A stretch of 37,424 nt of DNA from Colwellia sp. (GCA_013215655.1 JABSOX010000055.1:1-37424); one strand, 5' to 3'; positions 15,725-24,100 are shown, counted from the stretch's first letter. A program made the numbers and translations. The notes: a model not told the origin generated them from the sequence alone.

Positions 15725-16069
15725 CTAAATTGCTCTGAACTGCCATGCCATTTCAATGATACGGACAGATAAGAAAATATATATGATGACCAGTAAAATA
15801 GTCAGTAATAGATGATGTTTAGATTTTGATATTTTTTTTATTCCATCATTTAAATTTAAGAAAAACAAAAGAATGGAGAGAAAAATAACACCTGTTCCCG
15901 ATAACTGATTTGGCACAAGATCAAAAAATAAGCTTGAATGTTGCTTAAATTCATTCATGCCAATGGTTAGCAAAAATGCACAAACAAAGAAATTTTTGAT
16001 GTGATCAAAAACTTCTTTGGTAGTCACTTCAGAGAATAAAAGGCCAATTTTTTTAAAGTTATTCATCAT
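15725..16069 (-). CDS. small membrane protein, hypothetical
   Basis: 114 residues with about three hydrophobic helices (FFVCAFLLTIGM near 28-39, GVIFLSILLFFLNL near 60-73, and HLLLTILLVIIYIFLSVRII near 86-105) and short basic loops (KKISKSKHH). No family recognised. AGAAGAA precedes two adjacent ATG codons. It lies 47 bases downstream of the phospholipase gene and 54 bases upstream of the DUF4239 gene, both on the same strand, so it probably belongs to their operon. It could be a small partner of the DUF4239 protein, but nothing in the sequence proves this. Confidence 0.65.
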   Translation of the reverse strand: MMNNFKKIGLLFSEVTTKEVFDHIKNFFVCAFLLTIGMNEFKQHSSLFFDLVPNQLSGTGVIFLSILLFFLNLNDGIKKISKSKHHLLLTILLVIIYIFLSVRIIEMAWQFRAI

Positions 16070-16116
16070 TTCTTCTGTATTAATAGCCTAGTATTTTGTA
16101 TTCAATTGAAGCGTAT

Positions 16117-17157
16117 TTACAGTACATTACTAAGCGCAATACCTAATCCAAACCTTTGTTGATTATGGTTATAATCAATTAAGCTGTCGCCATAGCCATT
16201 ACTATATTGCATATAACCACGTAATTTTCCCCATAAAGGAAACGTGACACCTAATTCCATGCCTCCGCGTTGTGTTGCAAAATTCTCTCGACCTTTAAAT
16301 GAGAATTCATAATCACGCCACTTATAGGCCATTCCCAATTCAAAATGCCCCATGTAATCCTCAATATCAGGATTATCATCGCCCTCAGATGAAAGCGGGA
16401 ATTCTTTGTCATCCTCAGGCAATCGAAACCAAGGTTTAAATGACAAGGCAAAATTTTCTTTTTCAAAGAGAAAATTCAAATAAGCTCTATTCCAACTTCG
16501 AGATAAGAATTGACTACGGCCATTTGATTGATGTTCAATTCCTAGCATAAAACCCGTATTACCTCCTGCGGGATGCCAATCTAATGGGGCAATGTAGAAC
16601 AACTCAGGTTGATAGTTTGTTTCTCTAAAAGGTTTAGAAATATTATCAGAGTATATTTGCCACCAAGATTGCAAAGTAAACCCCACATAAAGGCCATCAC
16701 CTTCTATAAACATACTGTTATAATTAAGCGGCACTTTTAAACTAATTTGGAATTTCGCTTCGCTTTCCTCCAAGTGTTCTGACCAGTCGCTAAATTCAGC
16801 ATAGGCACTTTTATTAATCGTGTCAGTGATACTTATTGGCAACATGTAATTCATTTTATGTGGTGTAAGAACATAGGGATCAAAGGCTGTTTTACTTTCT
16901 GCAAACAGTCGTTTTGAAATAAGCCCTTTTTTTGCAATAACCGGTTTATTAATATTCGCACAACGTTCTCGAATTTGCTCAACAGTGATGTTCTTTTCTG
17001 CTGATTTCAATGTTCTTAGTAAACAATCGTCTAAAGTTTCATCTGCCCATGCTTGGGTGGTTGTCGAGACTAAAACGTTACACATCAAAATGATATAAAG
17101 TGCTTGGTTTATTTTTTTCATAAAACTTTTCATAAAACTTTTCATAAAACTTTTCAT
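16117..17157 (-). CDS. pldA: outer-membrane phospholipase A (OMPLA)
   Basis: Calcium-dependent outer-membrane phospholipase that hydrolyses phospholipids misplaced in the outer leaflet. The frame opens at 17193; numbering from there, the catalytic residues are H221 and S223 (IEHQSNGRS) and N235 (SRSWNR), at the same H+2, H+14 spacing as E. coli H142/S144/N156. YSNGYGDSLIDYNHNQ near the end is also characteristic. The signal peptide (KKINQALYIILMCNVLVSTTTQAWA) is preceded by three copies of MKSF encoded by a 12-bp tandem repeat, giving four in-frame ATGs at 17157, 17145, 17133 and 17121. I place the start at 17157, nine bases after AGG; 17121 gives the most normal signal peptide. The 17193 start would overlap yiaV by 20 bp. 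The gene lies in an envelope-lipid cluster, fitting a role in outer-membrane lipid asymmetry. Confidence 0.92.
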   Translation of the reverse strand: MKSFMKSFMKSFMKKINQALYIILMCNVLVSTTTQAWADETLDDCLLRTLKSAEKNITVEQIRERCANINKPVIAKKGLISKRLFAESKTAFDPYVLTPHKMNYMLPISITDTINKSAYAEFSDWSEHLEESEAKFQISLKVPLNYNSMFIEGDGLYVGFTLQSWWQIYSDNISKPFRETNYQPELFYIAPLDWHPAGGNTGFMLGIEHQSNGRSQFLSRSWNRAYLNFLFEKENFALSFKPWFRLPEDDKEFPLSSEGDDNPDIEDYMGHFELGMAYKWRDYEFSFKGRENFATQRGGMELGVTFPLWGKLRGYMQYSNGYGDSLIDYNHNQQRFGLGIALSNVL

Positions 17158-17162
17158 AAAAC
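17119..17162. repeat. 12-bp tandem repeat spanning the pldA start codons
   Basis: Unit CATAAAACTTTT, three full copies (17119-17154) and a partial fourth (to 17162). On the coding strand each unit is ATGAAAAGTTTT, that is Met-Lys-Ser-Phe, so each copy brings its own in-frame ATG. Copy-number change would keep the frame but change the distance from the ribosome site and the length of the signal peptide's positive end. Confidence 0.85.
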
Positions 17163-17173
17163 AATGCCTACAT

Positions 17174-18322
17174 TTATTTAATCGGGTATACATAATTTAT
17201 CCAACCCATCATGCGTAATAAGAGTCTTCTCATTAACGAAACGTGTAGTGGGTCATGTTCACTATTAATAACAACGGCTTTGCCTTGTATACCCAGCGGC
17301 AACTTGTAATCATCTAGATTTTCCTCTAGTTCGATAACACCAATAGCAAAACCATGAGTCGTTAATTGTCTCGCAGAGATCAATTGGCCACTGGCTTGAA
17401 ATTCACCTTCAGACATTGCCGGCATTAACTGAATAAGTTTTCCTTTAAAAACATGTCCAGGTACCGCATCGAATATAACTTCAGCTTCTGAGCCTTCAAC
17501 CATTCTTAACAGTGAATTTTGCCAAAATAAACCAGCAAATAATCTTTTTTGCTTTGGAATAAAAGTCATAACAGGTCGTAGTGGCAACGATGCAGCACGC
17601 ACTCCTGGCGTAAGTGCTACTTGCGTGGCAAATCCGTCAGTAGGTGCCCGCACGAAGGTACTGGCTAAATCAAATTCAGCTTTATCTAACTGTGCTTGTA
17701 GCTGAGCAACTTGTGGATTCATTCCTAGGATTTCCGCGTCTGCAATCAGACGGTTGCGATTTTCTTCAGATTGACTTGCCTGGTACTTTGACAATGAAGC
17801 CTCAAATATTTGTTTTCTATTTTCTAATTCTTGCTCGGTAAAAGGAGAGTTTTGTCCGGCATTCTTTTTACCCTGTAAGTAACGTTGAAAATTTGATTGC
17901 TTGCGGTCCATGTCAGCTTTTGTTTGTGCAACATTGGCTATCGCAGTTTGTAATTTTTGGTCATTTTGTAAATCACCACTTTTGGCTTCCGCCAATAGTG
18001 CAGAGAGCTGATCGATTTTGGCTTGAAATGGCGTTGCATCCAGAGTGAACAGCAAGTCTCCTTTCGAAACAGGTTGATTTGCCACAATATCTACTGTTTT
18101 TACCGTACCACTAACATTGGGCACAATAGGAATGCTAACAAATATCTCTTTGCCATATTTTGCGTAAGGATGGTTATAGTTCATTAACATTAACAGTGCG
18201 CCAAGTATAAAAACGCCACCTAATACGGCGGTTGGCACTGACCATTTATTCATCGGTATTTTAAAAACTTTAAAAATGGCCGTACATATTGCGGTGTAGG
18301 TTAGTATTATGATTAAGTCCAT
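17174..18322 (-). CDS. yiaV: HlyD-family membrane fusion protein, YiaV type
   Basis: 382 residues, matching E. coli YiaV (378). Two N-terminal hydrophobic segments (about 2-20 and 31-48) are followed by a beta-barrel/lipoyl-like half-motif (GTVKTVDIVANQPVSKGDLLFTLD, about 73-95), a coiled-coil hairpin (about 96-215, rich in Gln/Lys/Glu) and the returning half-motif (ASTFVRAPTDGFATQVALTPG). It ends in a hydrophobic-basic tail (LMRRLLLRMMGWINYVYPIK). HlyD proteins bridge inner and outer membranes for export. No ABC or MFS pump is next to it; its partner is the DUF3302 protein ending two bases upstream. Its stop lies just inside the longest reading of pldA. The YiaV/YiaW pair has no firmly established substrate, but the phospholipase neighbour points to envelope lipids. 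Confidence 0.9.
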   Translation of the reverse strand: MDLIIILTYTAICTAIFKVFKIPMNKWSVPTAVLGGVFILGALLMLMNYNHPYAKYGKEIFVSIPIVPNVSGTVKTVDIVANQPVSKGDLLFTLDATPFQAKIDQLSALLAEAKSGDLQNDQKLQTAIANVAQTKADMDRKQSNFQRYLQGKKNAGQNSPFTEQELENRKQIFEASLSKYQASQSEENRNRLIADAEILGMNPQVAQLQAQLDKAEFDLASTFVRAPTDGFATQVALTPGVRAASLPLRPVMTFIPKQKRLFAGLFWQNSLLRMVEGSEAEVIFDAVPGHVFKGKLIQLMPAMSEGEFQASGQLISARQLTTHGFAIGVIELEENLDDYKLPLGIQGKAVVINSEHDPLHVSLMRRLLLRMMGWINYVYPIK

Positions 18323-18324
18323 GG

Positions 18325-18666
18325 TTAACTAACCTCCTTCGTTGCTAGGATATTCTTAATATCGGCTATATCACCTTCTAACAAACTAATTTTATTTTTA
18401 AGGAGTTCAACTTCATTAGAACTACCCGCTTGGTCTTGCTTAAATCCCCAACCACAATCTTCTCGGTATAAGGTTGCCCAAATCCACAAAAAAGGCCAAA
18501 TAACTCCCAAGGTAAATAGGCTGATCCATCCCGCAACATGAATTGCATCTTGATGGGGGTGATTTCGATGTACGGCGATTTCATAGGGAATATCATGAAC
18601 GACGATGATCCCGTAAAATAGAACAATACCAACAAAAAACACTAAAAATAGCGCGGCGTAATCCAT
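18325..18666 (-). CDS. yiaW: DUF3302 inner-membrane protein, YiaW type
   Basis: 113 residues, close to E. coli YiaW (107). Two membrane helices (about 4-25 and 44-67; LFLVFFVGIVLFYGIIVVHD and VAGWISLFTLGVIWPFLWIWA) flank a short conserved loop HDIPYEIAVHRNHPHQDAIH, and the family signature WATLYREDCGWGF follows. The C-terminus (about 88-113) is a short predicted coiled coil (VELLKNKISLLEGDIADIKN). GAGG precedes the ATG. It ends two bases before yiaV, so the two are translated together, the order known from many gammaproteobacteria. DUF3302 proteins are thought to work with the neighbouring HlyD protein; their biochemical role is not established. Confidence 0.9.
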   Translation of the reverse strand: MDYAALFLVFFVGIVLFYGIIVVHDIPYEIAVHRNHPHQDAIHVAGWISLFTLGVIWPFLWIWATLYREDCGWGFKQDQAGSSNEVELLKNKISLLEGDIADIKNILATKEVS

Positions 18667-18701
18667 AAGAACTCCTCAAAAAGCAATAATATTGGTAGGT
18701 G

Positions 18702-19364
18702 TTATAAACTCTCAAGCATAGTTTTTTGCATGGTCATTGCCCAATTATCAATAAGAGGTTTTAAATGTTTGAGGCTTAGACTGGTTTTGTCATCTTTTAA
18801 TCTTTCACCGACGCCACGTTTAACTGCAGCAGCTAATACTTCGCCAGTTAACGAATCGACAACTTCCGCTTCTATTTGAAATTTAACGTCCATTTCGCTC
18901 ATGCCGCCAGATGCTGCATTGATTAAAAAGGCAAGGGGAATATATTGATAGGCAGATAATTCGGAATCTTCAATGTTTACACCGGTAATGGCCATTTTGA
19001 TTCTTAAGGTATTCATTCCTGCATTGTTAACCAGCTCAACATTCGTAAAGGCTGTTTCTGAAAATTTTTGATTAAAGTAGTTACTGATCTTAGATAATAC
19101 TTCTTTTGAAATCATGTCAGTTTTTTGTGGAGCCGGATAATATGAAACAGGATCAAACATCACTTTGGTATATTTCCCCTCTTTAACCTGACTACTGATA
19201 TATCGTAGCAACTCTGAGTCATCTTTAGTTTTAACTTTTTTGAGTTTGTCGTAATCATTCAAGAAACCTGAATGATTAGTAATGGCTGCTGAAGTTGATG
19301 ATTGATTTGAGGTTGAATTACAAGCGGTGAACAGTAACGTAATGATGACTAAAATAGTTTTCAT
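18702..19364 (-). CDS. DUF3313 lipoprotein
   Basis: 220 residues with a lipoprotein signal and lipobox FTAC (C15). The mature part opens with a Ser/Thr-rich spacer, then SGFLNDYDKLKKV, the standard opening of DUF3313 lipoproteins, and continues through VMFDPVSYYP to the C-terminal SLTGEVLAAAVKRGVGE strand pair. It is presumably anchored in the outer membrane on the periplasmic side. A strong ribosome site (AAGGGAAAGGG) precedes the ATG. It is the first gene of the minus-strand cluster, 35 bases ahead of yiaW, and is divergent from pqiABC. Family function is unknown; such proteins often occur next to export or lipid-handling genes. Confidence 0.87.
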   Translation of the reverse strand: MKTILVIITLLFTACNSTSNQSSTSAAITNHSGFLNDYDKLKKVKTKDDSELLRYISSQVKEGKYTKVMFDPVSYYPAPQKTDMISKEVLSKISNYFNQKFSETAFTNVELVNNAGMNTLRIKMAITGVNIEDSELSAYQYIPLAFLINAASGGMSEMDVKFQIEAEVVDSLTGEVLAAAVKRGVGERLKDDKTSLSLKHLKPLIDNWAMTMQKTMLESL

Positions 19365-19800
19365 TTTCCCTTTCCCTTAATTAGTATTATTTTGGAAGTA
19401 ACAGAATGTGTCTTTACAACTACTAATAAAAGTAGAAGTGGATATTGTTTTTGTCAAGTATATGATTTAGATAAACATAACTATAAATAAAACCGCTAGT
19501 TCTATTAGATTAACTAGGTTGTTTTGATACATTTTAAGGGGCGATTAACTCTACTATATATGATATCGCGTTGAGTAAAACACTGTTCAATTATCCTTAA
19601 ATAAAGTTAAAGCCGAAGTAACTGACAATCTAGAGCGGTTACTTTCAGCTATCGCCAAATTGTCTTTAAATTATAGTCTAGGTATTTGAAAACTTGTTAT
19701 TATCAGTAAAATTAGATAACTTGAATATGGCAATTAATTTGCACTTGATTCTATCCATTTAATTCAATATTTTATTCAACATGAAATTCAACAGGAGTGT
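19365..19800. other. divergent intergenic region between the DUF3313 cluster and pqiABC
   Basis: 436 bases that must hold both promoters of two divergent envelope units. It contains the long stem-loop at 19611-19650. I see no coding frame. A strong AGGAG site sits just before pqiA. Confidence 0.55.
19611..19650. other. long imperfect stem-loop upstream of pqiABC
   Basis: AGCCGAAGTAAC (19611-19622) pairs with GTTACTTTCAGCT (19638-19650): about 12 pairs with one wobble and one bulged base, around a 15-base loop. There is no T tract, so it is not a plain terminator. It could be an operator for a dimeric regulator or a structure in a leader RNA. Confidence 0.35.
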
Positions 19801-20988
19801 ATGCAGAACAATAAGAACATCGTAACAGTTGAATGTCATGAATGTGGCCTTGCCGTTAATATGTTACCTCTGCATGAAAATCATAAAGCGCAATGTCCCC
19901 GTTGTGGTTATATTTTGATGGCTATTCATCGAAATGCTATAGAACGAATTTTGGCTTTTTCTTTAACAGCGTTGATTTTTTTACTCGGCTCTCTGCCATT
20001 TGAATTTTTATCATTTAAAGCGAACGGTCTGGAAAATAAATTTGATGTAGCGGCAAGTTTTAACATTTTGATTGATAACCATTATGAAGTGCTGGCGCTT
20101 CTTGAATTGATCACTATCTTTATTATTCCAACCGTGATTTTGCTCGCTTTGATCTATTTGTTAATCCCATTGAGGAAGGGGAATTATCCTCGAAAAGGAC
20201 ATCGGGTACTAAAGCTTATATTCACGCTTATGCCTTGGAGCATGGTTGAAATTTTTCTTATTGGCGCTTTGGTCAGCCTGATCAAAATCATTAGTATGGC
20301 CGATGTACATTTGGGTCCCTCGTTTTACGCCTTCACATTATTCTCTGTAGCGATGACCGCGGCTTTATTGCATCTTGATAAAAGCCATTTAACACAATTG
20401 CTTGATGACGCTAGTATTTCCTCATCTGAACCCGCACTTGCACCAGTAAAGAAGAAACGGCGCTCTGTAGCGGATAAACGTTTCAGCATTCAACAAACGT
20501 GGGCATTAATTATTACCTCAGTAGTTTTGTATATTCCAGCCAATGTATTACCAATTATGAATACCCGATTATTAGGGCAAGATGACCCAAGCACGATATT
20601 AGGTGGTGTCATATTACTATGGAATATGGGCTCTTATCCTATTGCTTTGGTGATTTTTGTTGCCAGTATTGTAGTGCCCGTTACTAAAATATTAGCACTT
20701 GCTTGGCTAAATTATAGTGTGCAAACGCAGCGCATAAATTTAACCATGGAGCGCATTAAACTTTACCGTATGGCTGAATTTGTTGGACGTTGGTCGATGG
20801 TGGATGTTTTTGTGGTGATCATTCTTGCTAGCTTGATCCAACTGGGAAATGCTATGAGCATCTACCCTGGTGCGGCAACCATTGCTTTTTCAGGTGTAGT
20901 TGTTGTAACTATGCTCGCGGCGATGAGCTTTGATTCTCATTTAATTTGGAAACTATCGAAATCTTATGACAATAAAACAACAAGTTGA
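19801..20988 (+). CDS. pqiA: PqiA, membrane component of the PqiABC lipid-transport system
   Basis: 395 residues, with two PqiA domains of membrane helices (about 47-200 and 225-385). The N-terminal zinc ribbon is intact (C12, C15 and C32, C35). In E. coli PqiA a second zinc ribbon (CSCC ... CPRC) precedes the second half; here it is replaced by a basic, cysteine-free linker (PVKKKRRSVADKRF, about 216-230). The second half is otherwise well conserved (NVLPIMNTRLLGQDDPSTILGGVILLW, EFVGRWSMVDVFVV). It should form the inner-membrane part that hands lipids to the MCE tunnel of PqiB. AGGAG lies just before the ATG. Its end overlaps pqiB by 23 bp, so the two are co-translated. Confidence 0.95.
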   Translation: MQNNKNIVTVECHECGLAVNMLPLHENHKAQCPRCGYILMAIHRNAIERILAFSLTALIFLLGSLPFEFLSFKANGLENKFDVAASFNILIDNHYEVLALLELITIFIIPTVILLALIYLLIPLRKGNYPRKGHRVLKLIFTLMPWSMVEIFLIGALVSLIKIISMADVHLGPSFYAFTLFSVAMTAALLHLDKSHLTQLLDDASISSSEPALAPVKKKRRSVADKRFSIQQTWALIITSVVLYIPANVLPIMNTRLLGQDDPSTILGGVILLWNMGSYPIALVIFVASIVVPVTKILALAWLNYSVQTQRINLTMERIKLYRMAEFVGRWSMVDVFVVIILASLIQLGNAMSIYPGAATIAFSGVVVVTMLAAMSFDSHLIWKLSKSYDNKTTS

Positions 20989-22639
20989 GCCTGTAGATGC
21001 AGATGCAGATATTCAACCAATGAAATCAATATCATCAATTTGGTTTGTGCCTGTTATCGCCGTTTTAATTGGCATGTGGATGGTTTATTACCAGTGGAGT
21101 AGTCAAGGGCCTTTGATCACCATTGCATTTAGTACTGCTGAAGGTATGCAATCGGGTAAAACTAAGATCAAATCTCGAAACGTAGATATTGGCGAAGTCA
21201 CTAACATCACTTTAAATAAAGATTCTAATGGAGTATTGATCACCGCAAGAATATCAAAATCTGCTGAGCATTTACTTGTTGATGATAGTGATTTTTGGGT
21301 GGTATCCCCGCAAATTACCCATGCGGGTATTTCGGGATTGAGTACTTTGATATCCGGTGTATATATCGAAATTTCACCGGGCACATCGGAACAAGAAAAA
21401 ACTGATTTTATTGCCTTGAATGATCCGCCGGTGACACCTGTAGGTACGCCGGGTATTCACATTACACTCAACAGCAACGATCAATTTGCTTATGCAAAAG
21501 GAGATCCGATTATTTACAACGGTCTTACCGTTGGAAAATTTGAAGATATCTATTTCAATTTTGAGGAGCGTGTTGTTTATTATAATGCTTTTATAAAAGC
21601 GCCTTATCATCAGCTAGTGACCAGTAATACGAAATTTTGGGATGTCAGTGGTTTACGTATTGACTTAAATGCTGATGGTTTGTCAGTTCATACTGGTAAT
21701 GTGCAAACGATGTTAACTAATGGTGTGACTTTTGGCATACCCAAAGATATGGAAGTGGGAGAACAAATTACCGAGCGGGCTTATTTCGATATTTATCCCA
21801 ATTACGAAGCTGCAGACGATGAGCGTTATACACAATCCGTTAAATTTGTGGTACTGGTCAGTGATACCATTCGAGGATTAAAAGTAGGCGCGCCAGTGGA
21901 GTATCGCGGAGTACATATTGGTCAAGTCATCTCAACTAACATGTTAGTTAAAAATGCACCTACTAAGATAATGAAAGAGGAAATTAAGATACCTGTATTG
22001 ATTGGTATGCAGCCAGGTCGTGTTGGCTTGCCTGATGATGCTTTTGGTCTTGCACGTATGGAAGAGCAAAACAGACTTTGGGTTAAACAAGGTTTAAAAG
22101 CAATGCTGCGTACCGGTAACCTGTTAACGGGTAGTCTATTTATTGACTTACAACATTATAATGACCAACCGATTGGTGAGGTCGATAGGTTTGCAGGTTT
22201 TCCTGTGATCCCAACTACAACCAACGAATTTTCTCAAATTGCTGAAAAGGCAGGTAAATTTGTGGATTCACTCAATAATTTACCTTTGAATAACCTTACC
22301 GATAATGCCAATGATTTAATGAGTGAAATAACGCTAACAGCAAAAGAGCTACGCGGCGTTAGCCAAAATTTAGAAAAATTGTTGGTTAGCGCTAATAACC
22401 AAAGGTTGGCTGAGCAACTTAAGCAGAGCTTGCAAGGCATAACTAACCTCACTAAAGATCTGTCATCGGGCTCTAGAGGTTATGAAGATTTGCGTAAAAC
22501 TCTCGGTTCAGTAAACAATGTAATGCAAGAACTTAAACCATTACTTAACCAATTAAAACATCAACCTAATGGACTTATCTTTAACTCGGGACAAAGTGAA
22601 ATACTTGAACCGAAAAAGCATTCAGGAGCAAATAATTGA
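20966..22639 (+). CDS. pqiB: PqiB, MCE-domain lipid-transport tunnel
   Basis: 557 residues, close to E. coli PqiB (546). One N-terminal membrane helix (about 25-44, IWFVPVIAVLIGMWMVYY) is followed by three MCE domains (about 48-145, 160-260 and 285-400), each with a central G-x-V-x-G-x-V-type strand (RNVDIGEVTNI, NGLTVGKFEDI, RGVHIGQVIST). The C-terminal part (about 425-540) is a long amphipathic helix (SEITLTAKELRGVSQNLEKLL) that forms the needle-like tunnel to the outer membrane. Conserved MCE hairpin LLTGSLFIDLQH is present at about 392-403. It should carry phospholipids between membranes. Its last bases overlap the TTG start of pqiC. Confidence 0.96.
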   Translation: MTIKQQVEPVDADADIQPMKSISSIWFVPVIAVLIGMWMVYYQWSSQGPLITIAFSTAEGMQSGKTKIKSRNVDIGEVTNITLNKDSNGVLITARISKSAEHLLVDDSDFWVVSPQITHAGISGLSTLISGVYIEISPGTSEQEKTDFIALNDPPVTPVGTPGIHITLNSNDQFAYAKGDPIIYNGLTVGKFEDIYFNFEERVVYYNAFIKAPYHQLVTSNTKFWDVSGLRIDLNADGLSVHTGNVQTMLTNGVTFGIPKDMEVGEQITERAYFDIYPNYEAADDERYTQSVKFVVLVSDTIRGLKVGAPVEYRGVHIGQVISTNMLVKNAPTKIMKEEIKIPVLIGMQPGRVGLPDDAFGLARMEEQNRLWVKQGLKAMLRTGNLLTGSLFIDLQHYNDQPIGEVDRFAGFPVIPTTTNEFSQIAEKAGKFVDSLNNLPLNNLTDNANDLMSEITLTAKELRGVSQNLEKLLVSANNQRLAEQLKQSLQGITNLTKDLSSGSRGYEDLRKTLGSVNNVMQELKPLLNQLKHQPNGLIFNSGQSEILEPKKHSGANN

Positions 22640-23229
22640 AATTATTAACCGGCTATTTTGTTGCAATATTATGTTTACTGGTAGGCTGTAGTTCAGCGCC
22701 TTTGTCAAAAACGAGTTATTATTTACTGAATAATCAAAAGGCTGGGCTCACAGCTAACGACGTTTCCGGTGACTCGTCAATGCCTAAGAAAGTGATGGTG
22801 TTGTCGGTAAGAGACTTACCTGAGTACCTTATTCAGCCTCATTTGGTCATGCAAATGGTTGATCATCAATTAAACTATGCACATTTTCATATGTGGGCAG
22901 AACCACTACAACTCGGTTTGAAAAAAGCATTACTTACTGAGTTAAATAGCAATAATACCGAGACTTATTTTATTGCTGAAAATAGAGATAATAGAGAGGA
23001 CAATTTAGCAACCGTGGTTGTCAATATCGATTATTTCCACGCAAGTAGTGATTCACTGGTGACGTTATCCGGGCAGTATTGGTTATCAAAATCTAATGAA
23101 AAGCAATATTCTCAGGTGCAACCCTTCTATTTTGAACAACAACTTGAACACGATGGTTATCCACACTCTGTTGCGAAAATGAGAGCATTAGTCTCACAAC
23201 TTGCCATAAAAATAATGAAGGGAATTTAG
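22636..23229 (+). CDS. pqiC: PqiC, outer-membrane lipoprotein of the Pqi system
   Basis: 197 residues with lipobox LVGC (C18), the DUF330/YmbA family. The start is a rare TTG that overlaps the pqiB stop as TTGA; AGGAG seven bases ahead supports it, and it gives the lipoprotein signal at once. Conserved stretches include KTSYYLLN at the mature N-terminus, VRDLPEYLIQPHLVMQM (family motif for the first strand pair), and HMWAEPLQLGLKKALL. PqiC binds the tip of PqiB and anchors it to the outer membrane. Third and last gene of the operon; translation is probably coupled to pqiB. Confidence 0.94.
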   Translation: MKLLTGYFVAILCLLVGCSSAPLSKTSYYLLNNQKAGLTANDVSGDSSMPKKVMVLSVRDLPEYLIQPHLVMQMVDHQLNYAHFHMWAEPLQLGLKKALLTELNSNNTETYFIAENRDNREDNLATVVVNIDYFHASSDSLVTLSGQYWLSKSNEKQYSQVQPFYFEQQLEHDGYPHSVAKMRALVSQLAIKIMKGI

Positions 23230-23308
23230 CCGTTATCTTCGTCTTGGTCTTAATTTAAGTTGCTTGTCATGTCCCTTAATTGGTGACAAGGTTAAACAGG
23301 TTTTGAAC

Positions 23309-23374
23309 TAATACCATTTCGTCTAAATATTTTCGCAAGCAAGAGTGGGCAAATATTTAGATGAATTTGTATAA
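23309..23374. repeat. long imperfect palindrome, REP/MITE-like
   Basis: Two arms of about 28 bases: 23309-23336 and 23347-23374. The core TTCGTCTAAATATTT (23318-23332) pairs with AAATATTTAGATGAA (23351-23365) with one wobble, and outer TAATAC pairs with GTATAA with one mismatch. It lies between convergent pqiC and the exporter gene and overlaps the exporter's stop codon, so it may work as a two-way terminator. Its shape, flanked by TAATACC-like ends, resembles small dispersed palindromes I recall from Colwellia-type genomes; the recall is from memory. Confidence 0.55.
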
Positions 23375-24100
23375 CATGAATATCGCCATTAGGGCGAGAA
23401 ATGCGGCAAAATATTTTTTGATTTTTTGTTGTGGTAGTTTTTGCGAAAAATGTTGACCGATAAAACTACCAACAATACCGATGGCCGTTATGATGGCAAT
23501 AGTGGACCAATCTAAAACTTGGTTATTCTCAGATAGAATGGCTTGATATTTAATAAATCCAGATGTCGAATTTATTGAGATCACCACCAAACTAGTAAAA
23601 ATTGCGTGACTCATGGTAATGCCAGCTAATAAAACCAAAGCAGGCACAATAAGAAAACCACCACCAACACCTACAAATCCTGTCAGCAGGCCAACGCAAA
23701 TTCCTTGCATAGCAGTTAATAGTAAATTCAATTTTTTTGGTGATCGTACAGGGAAAGGTTGAAACATTCGCCATGCGGCGATGAGCATGACGATTGCTAG
23801 TACCAATACTTGTGTGGATCCTGATACATAGCTACCGGCCCAAGCTCCTGCATAGGCACTGATCATACTCGGTATACCAAAATAGGTTACTAGCGGCCAA
23901 TGTATCTGTTTTTGCTGTAGCCCTTTTAAAGCCGATGTTGCACTGATTAATCCTACAATAACCAATGCACTTGCGATGGCCATTTTTTCAGAATAGCCCA
24001 AGCCATAAATGAGTACAGGCACTGTTAATATCGCACCGCCTGATCCTAATATGCCTAAGCTCAGACCAATCAAACATGCACCAATTAATACAATTAACAT
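23357..24100 (-). CDS. TauE/SafE family anion (sulfite/organosulfur) exporter
   Basis: 247 residues with about eight membrane helices in two similar halves. Each half opens with the family's glycine-rich motif: SLGILGSGGAILTVPVLI (about 14-31) and LLTGFVGVGGGFLIVPALVLL (about 138-158). TauE/SafE proteins export sulfite, sulfoacetate or related small anions; homologues accompany persulfide-oxidation genes such as the staphylococcal cst cluster. The gene lies 90 bases downstream of the cysteine desulfurase-persulfide dioxygenase-rhodanese gene, on the same strand, so the two are probably one transcript. Given that neighbour, sulfite or thiosulfate is the likely cargo; the sequence itself does not fix it. 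Its stop codon lies within the palindrome at 23309-23374. Confidence 0.88.
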   Translation of the reverse strand: MLIVLIGACLIGLSLGILGSGGAILTVPVLIYGLGYSEKMAIASALVIVGLISATSALKGLQQKQIHWPLVTYFGIPSMISAYAGAWAGSYVSGSTQVLVLAIVMLIAAWRMFQPFPVRSPKKLNLLLTAMQGICVGLLTGFVGVGGGFLIVPALVLLAGITMSHAIFTSLVVISINSTSGFIKYQAILSENNQVLDWSTIAIITAIGIVGSFIGQHFSQKLPQQKIKKYFAAFLALMAIFMLYKFI

